A stretch of DNA of 64,000 nt from Kribbella sindirgiensis (GTDB taxonomy: Bacteria; Actinomycetota; Actinomycetes; Propionibacteriales; Kribbellaceae), in the NCBI RefSeq assembly GCF_004331435.1, contig NZ_SJKA01000019.1, positions 62,001-126,000 on the forward strand. The letters run 5' to 3'. The position numbers and the translations under genes are program-made. Positions 11,661-21,068 of this stretch are shown here, piece by piece (the stretch's first letter is position 1; each line of letters starts with the position of its first letter). The notes beneath the pieces are model-generated. The model was not told where the DNA came from and searched no databases. It saw only the letters and a list, made by a program, of their open reading frames with translations.

Positions 11661-12914
11661 ATGACGTCGTCAAAGCCGGCAGCAGAAAGGACCAGGGCAG
11701 CCTCACCGGGGCTGATGCTCGCCGTCGCGACAATTGGCTTCGCCGTCAACTTCTGGGCCTGGGCGCTGATCAGCCCGCTCGGGCCGCTGTTCCGGCAGAA
11801 CGGGACCCTCGGGACGCTGAGCGAGTCGGACGTCGCGTTGCTGGTCGCGGTCCCGGTGATCGTCGGTTCGCTGGGGCGCATCGTGGTCGGGGCGCTGACC
11901 GACAAGGTCGGCGGCCGGGTGATGTTCCCGATCGTGTCGGCGGTGACGATCGTGCCGATCCTGTTCATCGCGTTCGTCGCGCTCGACTCGTACGCCTTGC
12001 TGCTGGTGGGTGGCTTCTTCCTCGGTATCGCGGGGACCACCTTCGCGGTCGGCGTACCGTTCGTGAACGCGTGGTTCCCGCCCGAGCGCCGCGGCCTGGC
12101 CGTGGGTGTCTTCGGCGCCGGCATGGGTGGTACGGCGATCAGCGCGCTGACCACCGTGAAGTTGTACGACGGACTGGGAGCGCGGACTCCCTTCCTGATC
12201 ACGGCGGCGGCGCTGGCGGTCTACGCGGTCGTCGCTTGGTCGGTCCTGCGCGATGCTCCGGGACGCACCGCGCCGACCACCTCCCTGGTGAAGAGGCTGG
12301 CGGCCAACGCGAGGCTCCCGATCACCTGGCAGGCCTGCGTCTTGTACGCGGTGGCCTTCGGCGGGTACGTCGCGTTCTCGGTGTACCTGCCGGCGTACCT
12401 CAAGACCGACTACGGCCTGACCCCGGCGGATGCGGCGAACCGGATGGCCGGCTTCGTCGTCGTCGCCGTGATCATGCGCCCGATCGGCGGGTGGCTGTCG
12501 GACAAGTTCGGGCCGATTCCGGTCCTGGCCGCGGGGTACGCCGTGGTGGTGGCCGGCGCCGGTGTGGCCGCGACTCATCCGCTGCTCGAGCACATCGGCA
12601 CGATCGCGTTCCTGGGCATGGCCGCCGCGCTCGGCTCGGGCAGCGGCGCCACGTTCGCCCTGATCGCCAAGGTCACGGACCCGGCCCGGGTCGGTGGAGT
12701 CACCGGCCTGGTCGGCGCCGCCGGAGGCCTCGGCGGGTTCGTACCTCCGCTGGTCATGGGGTACGTGTACGGCCGCACCGATTCCTACGCGATCGGCCTC
12801 TGGCTGCTCTCGGCGACCGCGGCGTTGACCCTGCTGCTGACCCTGACCATCGTGAGGAAGACCGCTCGGCCAACCCTCCAGGACCAACGCCAGACGAGCG
12901 AGGAGCCTGCATGA
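11661..12914 (+). CDS. narK: Nitrate/nitrite transporter NarK, MFS family
   Basis: A 417-aa major facilitator with about 12 transmembrane segments. The NarK signature region GGFFLGIAGTTFAVGVPFVN is at about 117-136, with a conserved arginine in RIVVGALTDKVGGRV and GRTD near the end. The protein imports nitrate or exchanges it for nitrite across the cytoplasmic membrane. ATG 11661 is preceded by GGAGAG; the frame extends upstream but into the regulatory region. Its stop overlaps the narG start (ATGA), making it the first gene of the nar operon. Confidence 0.93.
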   Translation: MTSSKPAAERTRAASPGLMLAVATIGFAVNFWAWALISPLGPLFRQNGTLGTLSESDVALLVAVPVIVGSLGRIVVGALTDKVGGRVMFPIVSAVTIVPILFIAFVALDSYALLLVGGFFLGIAGTTFAVGVPFVNAWFPPERRGLAVGVFGAGMGGTAISALTTVKLYDGLGARTPFLITAAALAVYAVVAWSVLRDAPGRTAPTTSLVKRLAANARLPITWQACVLYAVAFGGYVAFSVYLPAYLKTDYGLTPADAANRMAGFVVVAVIMRPIGGWLSDKFGPIPVLAAGYAVVVAGAGVAATHPLLEHIGTIAFLGMAAALGSGSGATFALIAKVTDPARVGGVTGLVGAAGGLGGFVPPLVMGYVYGRTDSYAIGLWLLSATAALTLLLTLTIVRKTARPTLQDQRQTSEEPA

Positions 12915-15900
12915 GCCTGGACAACGAACTCACCGAAGCTCTGGTCCGCACCCGGCGCTTCTTCACCAGAGGCACCGTGTCGGACGACCTCAGAACCCTG
13001 ACCAAGAAGGGCGGACGCCAGGCCGACGACTTCTACCGCGATCGTTGGAGCCACGACAAGGTGGTCCGCTCGACCCACGGTGTCAACTGCACCGGATCGT
13101 GTTCGTGGAAGGTGTACGTCAAGGACGGCATCATCACCTGGGAGACCCAGCAGACCGACTACCCGTCGGTCGGACCCGACAAGCCGGAGTACGAGCCCCG
13201 CGGATGCCCGCGGGGCGCCGCCTTCTCCTGGTACACGTACTCGCCGACGCGGGTCCGCTATCCCTACGTGCGTGGTGTGTTGCTGCAGATGTACCGCGAG
13301 GCCAAGAGCCAGCACGGCGGGGACCCGGTGAAGGCGTGGGCGCATGTCGTCGACAACCCGCAGCGGGCGAAGGCCTACAAGTCCGCACGCGGCAAGGGCG
13401 GGCTGGTCCGCGCGACCTGGGAGGAGGCCACCGAGCTGGTCGCGGCGGCGTACGTGCACACGATCCAGAAGTGGGGACCGGACCGGGTCGCGGGGTTCTC
13501 GCCGATCCCCGCGATGTCGATGGTGTCGCATGCGTCGGGTGCCCGGTTCACGTCGCTGATCGGTGGCTCGATGCTGTCCTTCTACGACTGGTACGCCGAC
13601 TTGCCGGTGGCGTCGCCGCAGATGTTCGGCGATCAGACCGACGTACCGGAGTCGGGGGACTGGTGGGACGCGGGCTATCTGGTGATGTGGGGCTCGAACG
13701 TCCCGGTGACCCGGACGCCGGATGCGCACTGGATGACCGAGGCGCGGTACCGCGGGCAGAAGGTCGTGGTGGTGTCGCCCGACTACGCGGACAACGTGAA
13801 GTTCGCCGACGAGTGGCTGGCCATCAGGCCGGGGACGGACGGCGCGCTGGCGATGGCGATGGGGCACGTGATCCTGAAGGAGTTCTTCGTCGATCGCGAA
13901 ACGCCGTACTTCCGGGACTACACGAAGAAGTACACGGACCTGCCGTACCTGGTGGCGCTCGAGCCGACGGACGGAGGAGCGTATCGGGCGGGGAAGTTCT
14001 TGACCGCGGCGGACCTGGGCCAGGACGAGGAGAACGCGCACTTCAAGACCGTGCTCCTGGACTCGGTCACCGATCAGCCGGTGGTCCCGAACGGTTCGCT
14101 CGGCCACCGGTTCGGTGACGCGGGCGCCGGCCGCTGGAACCTCGACCTGGGCGAGGTGGATCCGCGGCTGACGCTGCATGAACCAGGCGGTGCGTCCGTG
14201 GCGGTGGAGCTGCCGCGGTTCGACACCGTCGACGGCGCGCCGGGGACGGTGTCGCGAGGAGTGCCGGTCCGCCGGATCGGCGAGCACCTCGTCGCCACGG
14301 TCTTCGACCTGATGCTGGCGCAGTACGGCGTCGCGCGCGATGGGCTCGAGGGTGACTACGCCACGTCGTACGACGACGCGACCGCGCCGTACACGCCGGC
14401 CTGGCAGGAGCCGATCACCGGCGTACCGGCGGCGGCCGCTGCGAGAATCGCCCGTGAGTTCGCGGCCAACGCCGAGGAGTCGCGGGGCCGTTCGATGATC
14501 CTGATGGGCGCGGGAACCAATCACTGGTTCCACTCCGACACGATCTACCGCGGTTTCCTCGCGTTGACCACGCTGACCGGCTGCCAGGGCGTCAACGGTG
14601 GCGGCTGGGCGCACTACGTCGGCCAGGAGAAGTGCCGGCCGATCACGGGCTGGGCGCAGTTGGCGTTCGGGCTCGACTGGGCCCGGCCGCCGCGCCAGAT
14701 GATCCACACCGCCTATTGGTACCTGCACACCGACCAGTTCCGGTACGACACGTTCTCCGCCGACACGGTTTCGGCCGCGACCGGTAGCGGGCTGCTCGCC
14801 GGGCTCAGCACCGCCGACGTGATTGCCAAGAGCGCGCGGATGGGCTGGATGCCGTCGTACCCGACCTTCAACCGCAACCCGCTCGACCTCGCCGACGAGG
14901 CTGCCGCCACGGGCCGGCCGGTCGGGGAGCACGTGGTCGACCAGTTGCGGTCGGGCGAGCTGCGGTTCGCGGCCGAGGACCCGGACTCGCCGGAGAACTT
15001 CCCGCGGGTGCTCGCTGTCTGGCGGGCGAACCTGCTCGGATCGTCGGGCAAGGGCAACGAATACTTCATGAAGCACCTGCTGGGCACCGACAATTCGCTA
15101 CGAGCCACGGAGGCCGGTGAGAGCCAGCGTCCGCGCGATGTGGAGTGGCACGAGCAGGCGCCGGAGGGAAAGCTCGATCTACTGCTGACGCTGGATTTCC
15201 GGCAGACCAGTACGACGTTGTTCTCCGACGTGGTGTTGCCGGCGGCAACGTGGTACGAGAAGCACGACCTCAACACCACTGACATGCACCCGTTCGTGCA
15301 CTCCTTCAACCCGGCGATCGCACCACCCTGGCAGACGCGCACCGACTGGGATGCGTGGCAGACGATCGCCGAGAAGTTCAGCGAGCTCGCCGCGACCCGT
15401 CTCGGGACGCGCCGCGACGTGGTCGCCGTACCGCTGCTGCACGACACGCCGGACGCGATGGCCAACCCGCACGGCGTTGTCCGGGACTGGAAGGCCGGCG
15501 AGTGCGAACCGGTGCCAGGGGCAACGATGCCGAAACTCGTCGAGGTGGAGCGCGACTACGCCGCGGTGGGCGCACGGATGCAGGCACTCGGCCCGGTGCT
15601 CGACAAGCTCGGTGCGACGACCAAGGGCGTCACGTACGACGTCAGCGCCTCGATCGACTACCTCCGCCACAAGAACGGTGCGATCCGCGGCGGTCCGGCG
15701 GACGGGCGGCCATCGCTCAAGCGGGACGTTCACGCCTGTGAGGCGATCCTGGCGCTGTCCGGCACTACCAACGGACACCTCGCAACGCAGGGATTCAAGA
15801 CGCTGGAGAAGCGCACCGGTACGCTGCTGCATGATCTGGCGGCCGAGCACGAGGGCAAGCAGATCACGTTCGCCGACACGCAAGCGGCACCGGTACCGGT

Positions 15901-16591
15901 CATCACGTCGCCGGAGTGGTCCGGCTCGGAGACCGGTGGTCGCCGGTACTCGCCGTTCACGATCAATGTCGAGCGGCTCAAGCCGTGGCACACGCTCACC
16001 GGCCGGCAGCACTTCTTCCTCGACCATGACTGGATGGCCGAGCTCGGCGAAGGCCTTCCGGTGTACCGGCCGCCGCTGAACATGGCCGCGTTGTTCGCGG
16101 AGCCGTCGGTGGGTGATCTGCAGGAGGCGGTCGGGGGAGTGACGGTCCGGTACCTGACGCCGCACAACAAGTGGTCGATCCACTCGGAGTACCAGGACAA
16201 CCTGTTCATGCTGTCGCTCAGCCGCGGCGGGCAGACGATCTGGATGAGCGACCGGGATGCCGCGAAGATCGGTGTCGCGGACAACGACTGGATCGAGGCC
16301 GTGAACCGCAACGGTGTGGTCGTCGCGCGGGCGATCGTCTCGCACCGGATGCCCGAGGGCACGGTCTACATGCATCACGCGCAGGACCGGTTGATCGACG
16401 TACCGCTGGCAGAGGCTTCCGGCAAGCGCGGAGGCATCCACAACTCGCTGACCCGGATCCTGATCAAACCCAGCCACGTCATCGGCGGGTACGCACAACT
16501 GTCCTTCGCCTTCAACTACCTCGGGCCGACCGGGAACCAGAGAGACGAGGTCACCGTGATCCGTAAGCGGTCCCAGGAGGTGACCTACTGA
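12911..16591 (+). CDS. narG: Respiratory nitrate reductase, alpha subunit
   Basis: This 1226-aa molybdo-bis-MGD enzyme reduces nitrate to nitrite with quinol electrons delivered through NarH and NarI. The FS0 cluster ligands His56, Cys60, Cys64 and Cys99 (HxxxCxxxC...C) are all present, and the molybdenum ligand Asp230 lies in WYADLPVASPQ. WGSNVPVTRTPDAHW and the C-terminal molybdopterin dinucleotide-binding domain are conserved. Length equals other actinobacterial NarG proteins. No Tat signal, so the active site faces the cytoplasm. It starts inside the narK stop and its own stop overlaps the narH start by one base. Confidence 0.97.
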   Translation: MSLDNELTEALVRTRRFFTRGTVSDDLRTLTKKGGRQADDFYRDRWSHDKVVRSTHGVNCTGSCSWKVYVKDGIITWETQQTDYPSVGPDKPEYEPRGCPRGAAFSWYTYSPTRVRYPYVRGVLLQMYREAKSQHGGDPVKAWAHVVDNPQRAKAYKSARGKGGLVRATWEEATELVAAAYVHTIQKWGPDRVAGFSPIPAMSMVSHASGARFTSLIGGSMLSFYDWYADLPVASPQMFGDQTDVPESGDWWDAGYLVMWGSNVPVTRTPDAHWMTEARYRGQKVVVVSPDYADNVKFADEWLAIRPGTDGALAMAMGHVILKEFFVDRETPYFRDYTKKYTDLPYLVALEPTDGGAYRAGKFLTAADLGQDEENAHFKTVLLDSVTDQPVVPNGSLGHRFGDAGAGRWNLDLGEVDPRLTLHEPGGASVAVELPRFDTVDGAPGTVSRGVPVRRIGEHLVATVFDLMLAQYGVARDGLEGDYATSYDDATAPYTPAWQEPITGVPAAAAARIAREFAANAEESRGRSMILMGAGTNHWFHSDTIYRGFLALTTLTGCQGVNGGGWAHYVGQEKCRPITGWAQLAFGLDWARPPRQMIHTAYWYLHTDQFRYDTFSADTVSAATGSGLLAGLSTADVIAKSARMGWMPSYPTFNRNPLDLADEAAATGRPVGEHVVDQLRSGELRFAAEDPDSPENFPRVLAVWRANLLGSSGKGNEYFMKHLLGTDNSLRATEAGESQRPRDVEWHEQAPEGKLDLLLTLDFRQTSTTLFSDVVLPAATWYEKHDLNTTDMHPFVHSFNPAIAPPWQTRTDWDAWQTIAEKFSELAATRLGTRRDVVAVPLLHDTPDAMANPHGVVRDWKAGECEPVPGATMPKLVEVERDYAAVGARMQALGPVLDKLGATTKGVTYDVSASIDYLRHKNGAIRGGPADGRPSLKRDVHACEAILALSGTTNGHLATQGFKTLEKRTGTLLHDLAAEHEGKQITFADTQAAPVPVITSPEWSGSETGGRRYSPFTINVERLKPWHTLTGRQHFFLDHDWMAELGEGLPVYRPPLNMAALFAEPSVGDLQEAVGGVTVRYLTPHNKWSIHSEYQDNLFMLSLSRGGQTIWMSDRDAAKIGVADNDWIEAVNRNGVVVARAIVSHRMPEGTVYMHHAQDRLIDVPLAEASGKRGGIHNSLTRILIKPSHVIGGYAQLSFAFNYLGPTGNQRDEVTVIRKRSQEVTY

Positions 16592-18252
16592 TGAAGGTCA
16601 TGGCGCAGATGGCGATGGTGATGAACCTCGACAAGTGCATCGGGTGCCACACCTGCTCGGTCACCTGCAAACAGGCGTGGACCAATCGGACCGGCACCGA
16701 GTACGTGTGGTTCAACAACGTCGAGACCCGGCCGGGCCAGGGCTATCCACGAACCTACGAGGACCAGGAGACCTGGAAGGGCGGCTGGACCCTCAACAAG
16801 CGCGGTCGGCTCACGCTGAAGGCCGGTGGCCGGCTGAGGAAGCTGCTCACGATCTTCTCGAACCCGAAGATGCCGTCGATCAACGACTACTACGAGCCCT
16901 GGACCTACGACTACGCCAACCTGACCGATGCGCCGGCGCAGGAGCACACGCCGGTCGCGCGGCCGAAGTCGCTGATCTCGGGCAAGGACATGAAGATCTC
17001 CTGGTCGTCGAACTGGGACGACAACCTGGGCGGGTCGGCTGCTACGGCTGAGCGGGACCCGGTCCTGAAGAAGGTCGGTGACAAGGTCAAGTTCGAGTTC
17101 GAGCAGACCTTCATGTTCTACCTGCCGCGGATCTGTGAACACTGCCTCAACCCGTCGTGCGCGGCGTCCTGCCCGAGCGGCGCGATCTACAAGCGCTCCG
17201 AGGACGGCATCGTGCTGGTCGACCAGGACCGGTGCCGGGGCTGGCGGATGTGCATCTCGGGATGCCCGTACAAGAAGGTGTACTTCAACCACCGCACCGG
17301 CAAGGCGGAGAAATGCACCTTCTGTTTCCCGCGGATCGAGGTGGGTCTGCCCACTGTCTGTTCCGAGACCTGCGTCGGCCGGCTCCGCTACCTCGGTCTG
17401 GTGCTGTACGACGCCGACCGCGTTCTCGAAGCGGCGTCGGTACCCGATGACCACGATCTGTACGAGGCGCAGCGGTCGATCCTGCTCGATCCGAACGACC
17501 CTGACGTCATCCGCGCGGCCGAACGGGACGGCATCCCCCGGGACTGGATCGACGCCGCGCAACGATCGCCCGTGCATGCGCTGATCAACAAGTACCAGGT
17601 CGCGCTGCCGCTGCATCCGGAGTACCGCACGATGCCGATGGTCTGGTACATCCCGCCGCTGTCACCGGTCGTCGACGTGGTGCGCGAGACCGGCGAGGAC
17701 GCAGAGCGCCAGGAGAACCTGTTCGCGGCGATCGACGCGCTGCGGATCCCGATCGAGTACCTCGCCGAACTCTTCACCGCGGGCGACGTCGCTCCCGTCG
17801 ACCGGGTACTGCGCAAGCTCGCCGCGATGCGTTCGTACATGCGGGACATCAACATGGGCCGGGATCCGGACGGCGCCATCCCCGCCGCTGTCGGCATGGG
17901 CGAGGAGGACCTGTACGACATGTACCGGTTGCTGGCTCTCGCCAAGTACGACGAGCGGTACGTCATCCCACCTGCGCACGCCGAGCAGGCTCATGCGTTG
18001 GAGGAGCTCGCCTGTTCGCTCGACTACGAAGGCGGTCCGGGGATGGGCGGTTCGGGTCCGTTCGGCGAGGGTTCCGGCGTACCGACGCCGATCGCGGTCG
18101 AGAACTTCCAGATGCTGCAGGACCGTCAGACCTCGGACACACTCGCCGCTCCCGACGACAAGAGCGCGCGCGTGAACCTGCTGAACTGGGACGGCAAGGG
18201 CGCTCCCAGCGGGCTGTTCCCGCCGAAGCCGGAGGGGCCGGATCAGCGATGA
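16591..18252 (+). CDS. narH: Respiratory nitrate reductase, beta subunit
   Basis: The 553-aa iron-sulfur subunit passes electrons from the NarI hemes to NarG. Four cysteine groups are visible: CIGCHTCSVTCK (16-27), ICEHCLNPSCAASCP, CRGWRMCISGCPYKK and CTFCFPRIEVGLPTVCSETC. The tryptophan in CRGWRMC marks the 3Fe-4S centre of this family. It is somewhat longer than E. coli NarH, as in other actinobacteria. The start overlaps the narG stop by one base and its stop overlaps the narJ start. Confidence 0.97.
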   Translation: MKVMAQMAMVMNLDKCIGCHTCSVTCKQAWTNRTGTEYVWFNNVETRPGQGYPRTYEDQETWKGGWTLNKRGRLTLKAGGRLRKLLTIFSNPKMPSINDYYEPWTYDYANLTDAPAQEHTPVARPKSLISGKDMKISWSSNWDDNLGGSAATAERDPVLKKVGDKVKFEFEQTFMFYLPRICEHCLNPSCAASCPSGAIYKRSEDGIVLVDQDRCRGWRMCISGCPYKKVYFNHRTGKAEKCTFCFPRIEVGLPTVCSETCVGRLRYLGLVLYDADRVLEAASVPDDHDLYEAQRSILLDPNDPDVIRAAERDGIPRDWIDAAQRSPVHALINKYQVALPLHPEYRTMPMVWYIPPLSPVVDVVRETGEDAERQENLFAAIDALRIPIEYLAELFTAGDVAPVDRVLRKLAAMRSYMRDINMGRDPDGAIPAAVGMGEEDLYDMYRLLALAKYDERYVIPPAHAEQAHALEELACSLDYEGGPGMGGSGPFGEGSGVPTPIAVENFQMLQDRQTSDTLAAPDDKSARVNLLNWDGKGAPSGLFPPKPEGPDQR

Positions 18253-18968
18253 GCCCACTCCTGCGCAAGTCCGATCGATCCCGTCACGGTCTCGACGCCA
18301 CGCAGCTCACGGTGGCCTGGCAGTCGGCGTCACTTCTGCTCGGCTACCCCGACCAGCAGTTGATCGACCGGCTCGACCTGATCGTCCGTGCCTCTCATGA
18401 ACTCCCGCGCCGACTGGGGGAGTTGCTGCGGGCAACCGCCGGAAATCTCGCCGGCACTCCGCTGGCCGAACTCGAGGCCGAGTACGTCGAGACATTCGAC
18501 AGTCGCCGCCGGCACAACCTGTTCCTCACCTACTTCGCGTACGGTGACACCCGCAAGCGCGGCGGCGCATTGCTGCGGTTCAAGCAGACGTACCTCGCTT
18601 CGGGCTTCGAGCTCGACGAGACCGAACTGCCCGATCACCTGTGCGTCGTCCTCGAATACGCGGCCACCATCGACCGTGATGCGGGCAGACGGCTGCTTCT
18701 CGAGCATCGAGCCGGACTGGAGCTGCTCCGGCGCGGGCTGACCGACAGCGGTTCACGGTGGGCCGGAGCCGTCGAGGCGGTCACCGCCACCCTCCCGCCC
18801 CTGCGCGGTGACGAGATGGAAGCAGTTCAGCGGTTGATCGCCGAAGGTCCACCGGACGAGGAGGTCGGACTCACGCCGTACGGCGCCGCGTTCGACACAG
18901 GCCCCGCGCAGCCGGCCAGTTCTTCACCCATCGCACTGCCGATGCCGACGTTCCCGGGAGCCCGCTGA
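18249..18968 (+). CDS. narJ: Nitrate reductase molybdenum cofactor assembly chaperone
   Basis: A 239-aa all-helical NarJ/TorD-family chaperone that binds apo-NarG and allows cofactor insertion and membrane attachment. The family core LLGYPD and the YVETFDSRRRHNLFLTYFAYGDTRKRG segment (about 77-102) are clear. The C-terminal tail is proline-rich and of low conservation. The start lies within the narH stop (ATGA) and narI follows two bases after its stop. Confidence 0.93.
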   Translation: MSPLLRKSDRSRHGLDATQLTVAWQSASLLLGYPDQQLIDRLDLIVRASHELPRRLGELLRATAGNLAGTPLAELEAEYVETFDSRRRHNLFLTYFAYGDTRKRGGALLRFKQTYLASGFELDETELPDHLCVVLEYAATIDRDAGRRLLLEHRAGLELLRRGLTDSGSRWAGAVEAVTATLPPLRGDEMEAVQRLIAEGPPDEEVGLTPYGAAFDTGPAQPASSSPIALPMPTFPGAR

Positions 18969-18970
18969 CC

Positions 18971-19696
18971 ATGGACATCTTCTTGTGGGTTGTGGTGCCG
19001 TACATCTGCCTGACCGTCTTCGTCGTCGGCCACTTCTGGCGGTACCGGTACGACAAGTTCGGCTGGACCACGCGGTCGTCACAGCTGTACGAGGACCGGC
19101 TGCTGCGGATCGGCAGCCCGCTGTTCCACTTCGGCCTGCTCGGCGTGGTCGGCGGCCACGTCATCGGCCTGCTGGTCCCGGAATCGTGGACCGCGGCCAT
19201 CGGCGTCACCAAGGAGATCTACCACCTCGTCGCGGTGGTCGGTGGAATGATCGCCGGCCTCCTGGTACTGGCCGGCCTGGCGATCCTCATCTACCGCCGC
19301 CGGACCGTCGGACCGGTGTTCTCGGCGACCACCCGGATGGACAAGGTGATGTACGCCTTCCTCGCCGCAGCGATCGTCCTCGGCATGTGGAACACCATCG
19401 CCGGCTCCATCCTGTCCGTGGGCGGCCACTACGACTACCGCGAAGGCGTGTCGGTCTGGTACCGCTCGTTCCTCGCCGTCCAGCCCCGGCCGGAGTTGAT
19501 GGCCGACGCGCCGATCGGCTTCCAACTGCACGCACTCGTGGCCTTCGCCCTGTTCGCCCTCTGGCCCTTCACCCGCCTGGTCCACGTCTTCAGCGCACCC
19601 CTCGGGTACCTCACCCGCCCCTACATCGTCTACCGCACCCGCGACCCCCAACTAGGCACCCACCGCCCCCGCCGCGGCTGGGACCGCGTCCAGTGA
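18971..19696 (+). CDS. narI: Respiratory nitrate reductase, gamma subunit (cytochrome b)
   Basis: The 241-aa membrane subunit has five transmembrane segments and takes electrons from menaquinol through two b hemes. Histidines suited to heme binding occur in the second helix region (FHFGLLGVVGGHVIG) and late in the protein (FQLHALVAF and FTRLVHVFSAP). It anchors NarGH to the cytoplasmic face. The C-terminal tail is proline/arginine-rich. This is the last gene of the operon; no strong hairpin terminator is seen in the next 40 bp. Confidence 0.94.
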   Translation: MDIFLWVVVPYICLTVFVVGHFWRYRYDKFGWTTRSSQLYEDRLLRIGSPLFHFGLLGVVGGHVIGLLVPESWTAAIGVTKEIYHLVAVVGGMIAGLLVLAGLAILIYRRRTVGPVFSATTRMDKVMYAFLAAAIVLGMWNTIAGSILSVGGHYDYREGVSVWYRSFLAVQPRPELMADAPIGFQLHALVAFALFALWPFTRLVHVFSAPLGYLTRPYIVYRTRDPQLGTHRPRRGWDRVQ

Positions 19697-19734
19697 CGCC
19701 GCGCAGGCCCTGAACTCGGCCGAGCCGGAGGAGG

Positions 19735-19899
19735 TCAGTTAGCTTCACTCGTCGCTCCGAGCGGGCGGATGTGTACTCGGGCGCCGGTCTCGGCTGCTCG
19801 GCGGACCAGGGCTGTGACGCCGGCGGCGTCGGTCACAGTTGTGGTGGGGCCGTCCTCGCCGGGCGTGATGACTTCGTACAGCACGGGTGGCTCAGGCAC
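19735..19899 (-). CDS. Small hypothetical protein
   Basis: GTG 19899 opens a 54-codon frame beginning MPEPPVLYEVITPGEDGPTT and ending GATSEAN. The frame is compositionally normal and its GTG overlaps the end of the gene before it by 8 bp, which argues for a two-gene unit. No family is recognised and no membrane segment is seen. Confidence 0.5.
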   Translation of the reverse strand: MPEPPVLYEVITPGEDGPTTTVTDAAGVTALVRRAAETGARVHIRPLGATSEAN

Positions 19900-20113
19900 G
19901 GTGATGTGGGCGGTCGACCTCGTCTTGCGGGCCGTTGTCGTTGTGGCGGTCGGCGTTCAGGATCAGGTCGTGTTCGTGGGCGAGGCGGAGGAGGCTCTCG
20001 AGTTCGCCGGCGTACACGCGTTCGGCGTCGAGGTCGCCGTCGTCCTGGGCGGTGCGGAGGGCTTCGCGGGCGCCGGTGATCCGGCGGAGCAGTTCGTCGG
20101 CGAAGGTGTTCAT
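19892..20113 (-). CDS. Small helical hypothetical protein
   Basis: A 73-aa, charged, mostly helical protein (MNTFADELLRRITGAREALR, then AERVYAGELESLLRLAHEHD). Proteins with this type of repeat-like amphipathic helix are frequent as unnamed small proteins in actinobacteria. Its stop overlaps the start of the 54-aa gene on the same strand. It is divergent from the ArsR gene at 20230, so the 115-bp gap holds both promoters. Function unknown. Confidence 0.55.
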   Translation of the reverse strand: MNTFADELLRRITGAREALRTAQDDGDLDAERVYAGELESLLRLAHEHDLILNADRHNDNGPQDEVDRPHHRA

Positions 20114-20163
20114 GGTCTCCTGTCCTCAACTCCGGCGGGCGGACTCAGCACACCGTACACGAG

Positions 20164-20179
20164 TTGCAGAATTCTTCAA
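20164..20179. promoter_or_regulatory. Candidate ArsR operator upstream of the Ehr operon
   Basis: TTGCAGAATTCTTCAA is a 16-bp palindrome with one mismatched pair, 50 bp before the ArsR start. It has the same TTGC...CAA ends and length as the core of the perfect palindrome before the second ArsR gene (28333-28348). Shared architecture suggests that both are operators of these paralogous repressors. Confidence 0.45.
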
Positions 20180-20229
20180 TTCATGATCGCATGCTTTCAG
20201 CAAGGCGTGAAGTGACGGAAGGCAGGCGG

Positions 20230-20598
20230 ATGACGACACCGCTGCACCAGCTGAAGGCAGAGTTCTTCAAGACGCTGGGGCACCCGGCCCGGATCAGGGC
20301 GTTGGAGTTGCTGAGCCAGCGCGAGATGTCCGTGGGAGAGTTGCTGAGCGAGATGAGGCTCGAGGCCTCGAATCTCTCGCAGCAGCTGGCAGTGCTGCGC
20401 CGGTCGGGCTTGGTAGCGACGCGCAAGGAAGGCTCCCAGGTCTACTACTCGCTGACGAGCGAGCACGTCGCGGAGCTCCTCGCGGTCGCGCGCACGATCT
20501 TGACGACGGTGCTGACCGAACAGACCGAGCTCCTGGACGGGTTGAAGGCCGATGCGAAGACGTCGGGCCGGGCGCGCGTCCGTCGGGCCGTGCGATGA
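20230..20598 (+). CDS. ArsR/SmtB-family transcriptional regulator (Ehr operon)
   Basis: A 122-aa winged-helix repressor; the helix-turn-helix covers about 28-75 (SVGELLSEMRLEASNLSQQL then AVLRRSGLVATRKEG). There are no cysteines, so it is not a classical thiolate metal sensor. It shares KAEFFKTLGHPARIR and a similar C-terminal helix with the ArsR protein at the far end of the operon. ATG 20230 is used since upstream codons are part of the promoter. Its stop overlaps the first Ehr subunit start (ATGA), so it is probably autoregulated with the complex. Confidence 0.88.
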   Translation: MTTPLHQLKAEFFKTLGHPARIRALELLSQREMSVGELLSEMRLEASNLSQQLAVLRRSGLVATRKEGSQVYYSLTSEHVAELLAVARTILTTVLTEQTELLDGLKADAKTSGRARVRRAVR

Positions 20599-21068
20599 GG
20601 CAGCTCCTCAAGAAGATCCGCTCGACCGGGAGGGTCGCGGAGCCGGCGCCGGAGCGGGCGGGCGACGGGGACGTCGTACTGCGGGGCTCGGTGCAGGTGC
20701 GGCATGTGGATGCCGGGTCATGCAACGGGTGTGAGATCGAGATCGGGTCGGCGTTCGGACCGGTGTACGACGGTGAGCGGTACGGCGCCCGCCTGGTCGC
20801 CTCGCCGCGGCACGCGGACGTGTTGCTGGTGACCGGTCCGGTGACGCGGAACATGGCCGAGCCGCTGCGGAAGGCGTACGACGCGACGCCGGCGCCGAAG
20901 CGGGTAGTCGCGGTGGGGGACTGTGCGCGGGACTGTGGTGTGTTCAAGGGTGGATATGGCGTCGAGGGCGCGGTCGGTGATGTGATCCCCGTCGACGTCG
21001 TCGTGCGGGGTTGTCCGCCGGAGCCGCCGGAGATCATCGAGGCGTTGCGGGGTCTGACCGGCCGATGA
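20595..21068 (+). CDS. Ehr complex small subunit (HyfI/NuoB-like)
   Basis: The 157-aa protein is the iron-sulfur subunit nearest the quinone or catalytic cleft in complex I and group 4 hydrogenases. Cys43 and Cys46 (GSCNGCEIE), Cys110 and Cys114 (GDCARDCG) and Cys140 (GCPPEPPEI) can bind the single 4Fe-4S cluster. It lacks additional cluster domains. The gene starts inside the ArsR stop and its own stop overlaps the next gene. Together with a large subunit lacking nickel ligands, it fits an Ehr-type complex. Confidence 0.85.
   Translation: MRQLLKKIRSTGRVAEPAPERAGDGDVVLRGSVQVRHVDAGSCNGCEIEIGSAFGPVYDGERYGARLVASPRHADVLLVTGPVTRNMAEPLRKAYDATPAPKRVVAVGDCARDCGVFKGGYGVEGAVGDVIPVDVVVRGCPPEPPEIIEALRGLTGR

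Noticed and set aside
12071-12910. N-terminal extension of narG by 280 codons
   Set aside because: It overlaps narK in another frame, reads as low-complexity sequence, and ATG 12911 gives the standard NarG start and length.
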